Origin: Pseudomonas putida
Lineage (GTDB): Bacteria > Pseudomonadota > Gammaproteobacteria > Pseudomonadales > Pseudomonadaceae
Length of the DNA: 64,000 bases
Assembly: GCF_003228315.1 (NCBI RefSeq)
Contig: NZ_CP029693.1
Coordinates: 3,356,001-3,420,000 of the forward strand
Reading direction: 5' to 3'
The first letter of the stretch is position 1; each line of letters starts with the position of its first letter. The position numbers were made by a program, and so were the translations under genes. Below are positions 59,938 to 64,000 of the stretch, one piece after another. The notes beneath the pieces were generated by a model that searched no databases, had not been told where the DNA came from, and saw nothing but the letters and a program-made list of their open reading frames with translations.

Positions 59938-62900
59938 TTGTCCATTGCCCCTCCGCCCCTGACCACTCGTGCGCCGGCATCCGCGAACGGCTCGCCCCTG
60001 CGCGGAACCCTCAAAAGTGCCCTGGCGACCCTGGTACTGCTACTGCTTGCATTAATGTTCTGGCAACTGCTGGACCAGTTGCGCGAAACCCAGAAAAGCC
60101 AGCGTCAGTACACCATCGACTACACCGCCGACCTGGCCACGCAAGTCAGCCTGAACATGGCGTTGAATGCGCGAATCGCCCTTAACCTGCTGCCGATCGT
60201 CGAGCAACCGCAAAGCCTCGAAGAACAGCAGGAGCTGCTGCGCAAGCTGCAAAAATCGCTGCCCGACCTGATCAGCCTCGCCTTGCTCAGTCCATCAGGG
60301 ATCATCCTTGCCGACAGCGCGAGCAACAGCGAAGACGCCGACTATCTGAGCGAGCTCGTCCGGCGCAGCCACGCCCAACCTCACTATTTCAGCAATGCCA
60401 TCGATGGCTCGATCGTGCACCTGTTATTGCATCAGGCCAGCGGCACTACCCGCGGCTACTGGGCCTTGCGCTTCAAACCGACGTTTTTTTCGTCGCTGAC
60501 ACAACTCGGCGACGCCGAAAACCGTCCGCAGTGGCTCGTGGAAAACCGCTACAACCACCAGATCATCAGTCGCGATGAAGCACTGCCGCAGGTCAACCCG
60601 GGCACCCTGACCCAGGACGATCTGAGCAACAGCGTACTGACCGTTCCCCTGAGCAGCAGCGACTGGCAACTGCGCGGGCTGTTCGATCGCCAGCAGGTGC
60701 TTGAAGAACTGCTGCCGGCTTTCATCGGCAAATGCCTGCTGGGCCTGGCGTTTTCCCTGCTGCCTTTTATCGTCCTGCTGAACATGCGCCGGCGCCAGCG
60801 CCAACTGCATGAAGGCCGTCGGCGTTATCAGGAGATTTTCGAAGGCACGGGCGTCGCCTTGTGCGTACTCGACATGTCCGGCCTCAACACCGCGCTTAAC
60901 AAGGCCCGAGTACAAAGCAGCGAGCAACTGCGCGAATGGCTCCAGGAGCCGGAACAACGCCGTCAGTTGTTGCAGGCGTTGCGCGTGACCGAAGTCAACC
61001 AGGTCGCGTTGCAACTGCTCAACGTCAACAGTTGCGAACAGGCCTGGGACCTGTTGATCGATGGCAGCCCGCTGGATGGCAGCGCCATCGGCAACCAGGT
61101 ACTCGAGGCGACAATCAATCAGCAGCCGCAACTGGAGCTGGAGATCAAGCTCCAGGACGCCAACGGCCGCGACCAGCACCTGTGGCTGGTGCTGCGCCTG
61201 CCGCAAGGCCCGGAAGAATACAAAGCCGTCATCCTCAGCATCACCGACATCACCAGCCGCAAGCTCACCGAGCTGTCGCTGCAGGAACGGGAAGGCTTCT
61301 GGTCCGACGTGGTGCGCACCGTGCCCGATCACCTGTACGTGCAGGATGTGATCAGCCAGCGGATGATTTTCAGCAACCACCATCTGGGCCAGACCCTGGG
61401 CTACAACCGCACCGAACTGCAGCAGATGGGTGAGTACTTCTGGGAAATCCTCCTGCACCCCGACGATGCCGACTTCTACCACCGTTCGCGCCATCACCAG
61501 CGCCAGGACGGCTACAGCCAGTTGATGCAATGCCAGTTGCGCTTCCGTCACCGCAACGGTGAATGGCGGCGTTTCGACATTCGCGAACAGGCCCTGGCCC
61601 GCGACAAGCACAATCAGGTGACTCGCATCATTGGCGTCGCCAAGGACGTTACCGAGCAGATCGAAGCCAGTGAGTCGCTACGCGACAGCGAGCAGCGCTA
61701 CCGGATGCTCGCCGAAAGCATCAGCGACGTGATCATCTCCACCGACAACCGCCTGACACTCAACTATGTCAGCCCGTCGGTGCAGGCCGTGCTGGGTTAC
61801 GACGCCGAATGGATTTTCCAGAACGGCTGGAATTCGACCATCGCCAACCCACAGCAACTGACCGGCATTTACGGCCTCATGGAGCGGGTCAGCAAGGCGC
61901 TGGACCAACCCGAACAACTGGCGCTGTTGCGCAGCCAGGTGCAGACGCAACTGTTCCTGTTCGACTGCCTGCGGGCCGACGGGCGCAAGATTCCTATCGA
62001 ACTGCGACTGGTGCTGGTCTGGGACGAGCACGGAGCGTTCGAGGGCGTGCTCGGGGTCGGCCGCGATGTCAGCCAGCAGCGCCGCGCCGAGAAAGACCTG
62101 CGCATGGCCGCCACGGTTTTCGAGCACTCGACCTCGGCGATCCTGATCACCGACCCCGCCGGCTACATCGTCCAGGCCAACGAAGCCTTCAGTCGCGTCA
62201 GCGGTTATGCGGTCGAACAGGTGCTCGACCAGTTGCCGAACATGCTGACCGTCGACGAGCAGCAGGAAGCCCATCTGCGCTATGTGCTCAAGCAACTGAA
62301 CCAGAACAGCACCTGGGAAGGCGAAGTCTGGCTCAAGCGACGCAACGGCGAACATTACCCGGCGTGGGTCGGCATCACTGCCGTGCTGGATGACGAGGGC
62401 GACCTGGCCAGCTACGTGTGCTTCTTCAGTGACATCAGCGAGCGCAAGGCCAGTGAGCAACGGATTCACCGCCTGGCCTATTACGATGCGCTGACGCACC
62501 TGCCCAACCGCTCGCTGTTCCAGGATCGCCTGCACACCGCCCTGCAAGCGGCCGAACGGCAGAAGTCCTGGGTGGTGCTGATGTTCCTCGACCTCGACCG
62601 TTTCAAGCCGATCAACGACTCCCTGGGCCATGCCGCCGGTGATCGCATGCTCAAGGAAATGGCCACCCGGCTGCTCGAGTGCGTCGACGATGACGACACC
62701 GTTGCACGCATGGGTGGCGACGAGTTCACCTTGCTCCTGCAACCGCGGGCCAACCGCGAAATCGCCCTGAACCGGGCGATTCATGTGGCGGAACAGATTC
62801 TCGCCGGGCTGGTGAAGCCGTTCGTGCTCGAAGGGCGCGAGTTCTTCGTCACGGCCAGTATCGGCATTGCGCTGAGCCCGCAGGACGGCAACGAACTCAG

Positions 62901-63786
62901 CCAGTTGATGAAGAACGCCGACACCGCGATGTACCACGCCAAGGAGCGCGGCAAAAACAACTTCCAGTTCTATCAGACGGACATGAATGCCAGTGCCCTC
63001 GAACGCCTGGAACTGGAAAGCGATCTGCGCCATGCCCTGGAACAGAACGAGTTCACGCTGTTCTACCAGCCGCAATTCAGCGGCGATGGCAAACGTTTGA
63101 CCGGTGCCGAAGCCCTGTTGCGCTGGTGTCATCCGCGCCGCGGCATGGTACCGCCGGGAGATTTCATTCCGGTACTCGAAGAATTGGGCCTGGTGGTGGA
63201 TGTGGGCGACTGGGTCATCAGCCAGGCTTGTCGCCAGCTCAAGGCCTGGCATCAGGCCAAGGTGCCGGTGCCCAAAGTCTCGGTAAACATCTCGGCGCGA
63301 CAGTTCTCCGATGGCCAACTCGGTACGCGGATCGCCACCATCCTCAAGGACACCGGCCTGCCGCCGGCCTGCCTGGAGCTGGAACTGACCGAAAGTATCC
63401 TGATGCGCGAAGTCAGCGAGGCGATGCAAATTCTCGATGGCCTGAAAAACCTCGGCTTGAGCATTGCGGTCGACGACTTCGGCACCGGTTACTCATCGCT
63501 CAACTACCTCAAGCAGTTCCCGATCGACGTGTTGAAAATCGACCGCACCTTCGTCGACGGCCTGCCGTCGGGTGAGCAGGATGCGCAGATCGCCCGGGCA
63601 ATCATCGCCATGGCCCACAGCCTCAACCTGGCGGTGATCGCCGAGGGTGTGGAAACCCAGGAACAGCTCGACTTCCTCAGGGAACACGGTTGCGATGAAG
63701 TGCAGGGTTACCTGTTCGGGCGTCCGATGCCGGCGGACAGGTTCGAAGTGCAGTTCAGTAATGATGCGCTGTTCGTCCTCGACTGA
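59938..63786 (+). CDS. morA: Membrane-bound PAS-GGDEF-EAL c-di-GMP protein, MorA-like
   Basis: A 1282-residue inner-membrane protein. Membrane helices at about 28-48 and 262-282 enclose a periplasmic sensor. Four PAS domains follow (about 294-410, 451-575, 587-715, 724-840), then GGDEF (motif GGDEF at 926-930) and EAL (EALLRW from residue 1058, [16 protein letters not shown] in DVLKIDR, EGVET). Both active sites look complete, so synthesis and breakdown of c-di-GMP are possible; the inhibitory RxxD site before GGDEF is absent. MorA controls motility and biofilm timing in Pseudomonas; the call rests on architecture and position. The start is TTG, with agga upstream; no ATG lies near. Confidence 0.82.
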   Translation: MSIAPPPLTTRAPASANGSPLRGTLKSALATLVLLLLALMFWQLLDQLRETQKSQRQYTIDYTADLATQVSLNMALNARIALNLLPIVEQPQSLEEQQELLRKLQKSLPDLISLALLSPSGIILADSASNSEDADYLSELVRRSHAQPHYFSNAIDGSIVHLLLHQASGTTRGYWALRFKPTFFSSLTQLGDAENRPQWLVENRYNHQIISRDEALPQVNPGTLTQDDLSNSVLTVPLSSSDWQLRGLFDRQQVLEELLPAFIGKCLLGLAFSLLPFIVLLNMRRRQRQLHEGRRRYQEIFEGTGVALCVLDMSGLNTALNKARVQSSEQLREWLQEPEQRRQLLQALRVTEVNQVALQLLNVNSCEQAWDLLIDGSPLDGSAIGNQVLEATINQQPQLELEIKLQDANGRDQHLWLVLRLPQGPEEYKAVILSITDITSRKLTELSLQEREGFWSDVVRTVPDHLYVQDVISQRMIFSNHHLGQTLGYNRTELQQMGEYFWEILLHPDDADFYHRSRHHQRQDGYSQLMQCQLRFRHRNGEWRRFDIREQALARDKHNQVTRIIGVAKDVTEQIEASESLRDSEQRYRMLAESISDVIISTDNRLTLNYVSPSVQAVLGYDAEWIFQNGWNSTIANPQQLTGIYGLMERVSKALDQPEQLALLRSQVQTQLFLFDCLRADGRKIPIELRLVLVWDEHGAFEGVLGVGRDVSQQRRAEKDLRMAATVFEHSTSAILITDPAGYIVQANEAFSRVSGYAVEQVLDQLPNMLTVDEQQEAHLRYVLKQLNQNSTWEGEVWLKRRNGEHYPAWVGITAVLDDEGDLASYVCFFSDISERKASEQRIHRLAYYDALTHLPNRSLFQDRLHTALQAAERQKSWVVLMFLDLDRFKPINDSLGHAAGDRMLKEMATRLLECVDDDDTVARMGGDEFTLLLQPRANREIALNRAIHVAEQILAGLVKPFVLEGREFFVTASIGIALSPQDGNELSQLMKNADTAMYHAKERGKNNFQFYQTDMNASALERLELESDLRHALEQNEFTLFYQPQFSGDGKRLTGAEALLRWCHPRRGMVPPGDFIPVLEELGLVVDVGDWVISQACRQLKAWHQAKVPVPKVSVNISARQFSDGQLGTRIATILKDTGLPPACLELELTESILMREVSEAMQILDGLKNLGLSIAVDDFGTGYSSLNYLKQFPIDVLKIDRTFVDGLPSGEQDAQIARAIIAMAHSLNLAVIAEGVETQEQLDFLREHGCDEVQGYLFGRPMPADRFEVQFSNDALFVLD

Positions 63787-63804
63787 AACTCAGCGCAAGC
63801 GCTG

Positions 63805-63880
63805 AAAAGATCGCAGCCTTCGGCATCTCCTACATTGGAATGCGTCCCTCTGTAGGAGCTGCCGCAGGCTGCGATCTTTT
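63805..63880. repeat. REP pair of a third sequence class
   Basis: Arms aaaagatcgcagccttcggc...ctcctaca and tgtaggagctgccgcaggct...gatctttt face inward over a 16-base spacer. The tgtaggag end is shared with the other class, but the rest (gatcgcagcc) is different. It lies between morA and the next gene and could serve as a terminator. Confidence 0.88.
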
Positions 63881-63994
63881 GACCTTGAAGTCATGAAAAC
63901 CGCTTATCTGCGACATGACGTCCTTTCATATGCCTTCCAAAACCGGTTGGGGTAGAATGCCCCCCTTTTCCGCCCCCGATCCTTGAGGACCGCC

Positions 63995-64000
63995 ATGTTC
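63995..64000 (+). CDS. Start of the next gene, possibly glyA (only two codons in the window)
   Basis: ATG TTC preceded by ttgaggaccgcc, a good ribosome binding site. In other pseudomonads serine hydroxymethyltransferase (glyA) follows morA, and those proteins begin MF. The call is by synteny only. Confidence 0.35.

Overview
The window is chromosomal DNA of a Pseudomonas, most likely of the P. fluorescens complex. The reasons are the high GC content, the gene order, which matches what I remember of P. aeruginosa PAO1 from about PA4526 (pilB) to PA4602 (glyA), and the many roughly 90-bp REP-type palindromes (tgtaggag...ctcctaca) typical of fluorescent pseudomonads. Almost all of it is core genome. 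The only clearly accessory pieces are a benzoate-uptake block, an MCP gene and the repeats.

Layout. 1-4137: type IV pilus assembly genes pilB (cut by the window edge), pilC, pilD, then coaE and yacG, tightly packed. 4168-9456: a solitary CbiM-like membrane protein, a small DUF2790 secreted protein, and benK-benE-benF on the minus strand. The porin benF is interrupted by one amber codon, and a textbook XylS/BenR-type tandem operator lies ahead of benK. 9457-12191: DUF1780, MOSC and DUF3094 proteins and a type II NADH dehydrogenase. 12308-14492: an MCP and a tRNA operon (Asn-Pro-Lys-Pro). 14793-20346: clpB with a sigma-32 promoter, pgeF, rluD and bamD. 20485-31176: a PP0621-family protein, the PilS-PilR two-component system, thiO, and the minor-pilin locus (pilE, pilY1, pilX, pilW, pilV, fimU; fimT divergent). 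pilY1 carries a one-base frameshift in a G tract. 31153-38653: ispH, fkpB, lspA, ileS, ribF and murJ. 38789-38925: a 137-bp full-length palindrome. 39042-44472: rpsT, creA, proB, obg, rpmA, rplU and ispB. 44665-49605: small conserved proteins, an FklB-type isomerase, a YqhA-type membrane protein and a 609-residue lipoprotein of unknown function. 49915-57638: a Lon-like protease, DUF3015, a DUF4105 beta-barrel-like protein, a small lipoprotein, a Gre-like protein and gdhA. 57987-63786: ettA and a large membrane GGDEF/EAL protein resembling MorA. The window ends six bases into the next gene, by synteny probably glyA.

How the genes work together. Three blocks belong to one machine, the type IV pilus: the assembly ATPase, platform protein and prepilin peptidase (PilB, PilC, PilD); its two-component regulator (PilS, PilR); and the tip/priming complex (FimU, PilV, PilW, PilX, PilY1, PilE). 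The ben block would import benzoate across the outer membrane (BenF) and the inner membrane (BenE, BenK), although no benzoate-degrading enzymes lie in the window. The remainder is housekeeping: translation, isoprenoid and peptidoglycan precursor supply, lipoprotein processing and protein quality control.

I found no CRISPR array, prophage or insertion-sequence transposase. The points most worth a second look are the pilY1 frameshift, the benF amber codon with its intact upstream operator, the 137-bp palindrome, and two inverted, homologous REPIN copies that flank a 0.9-kb segment.
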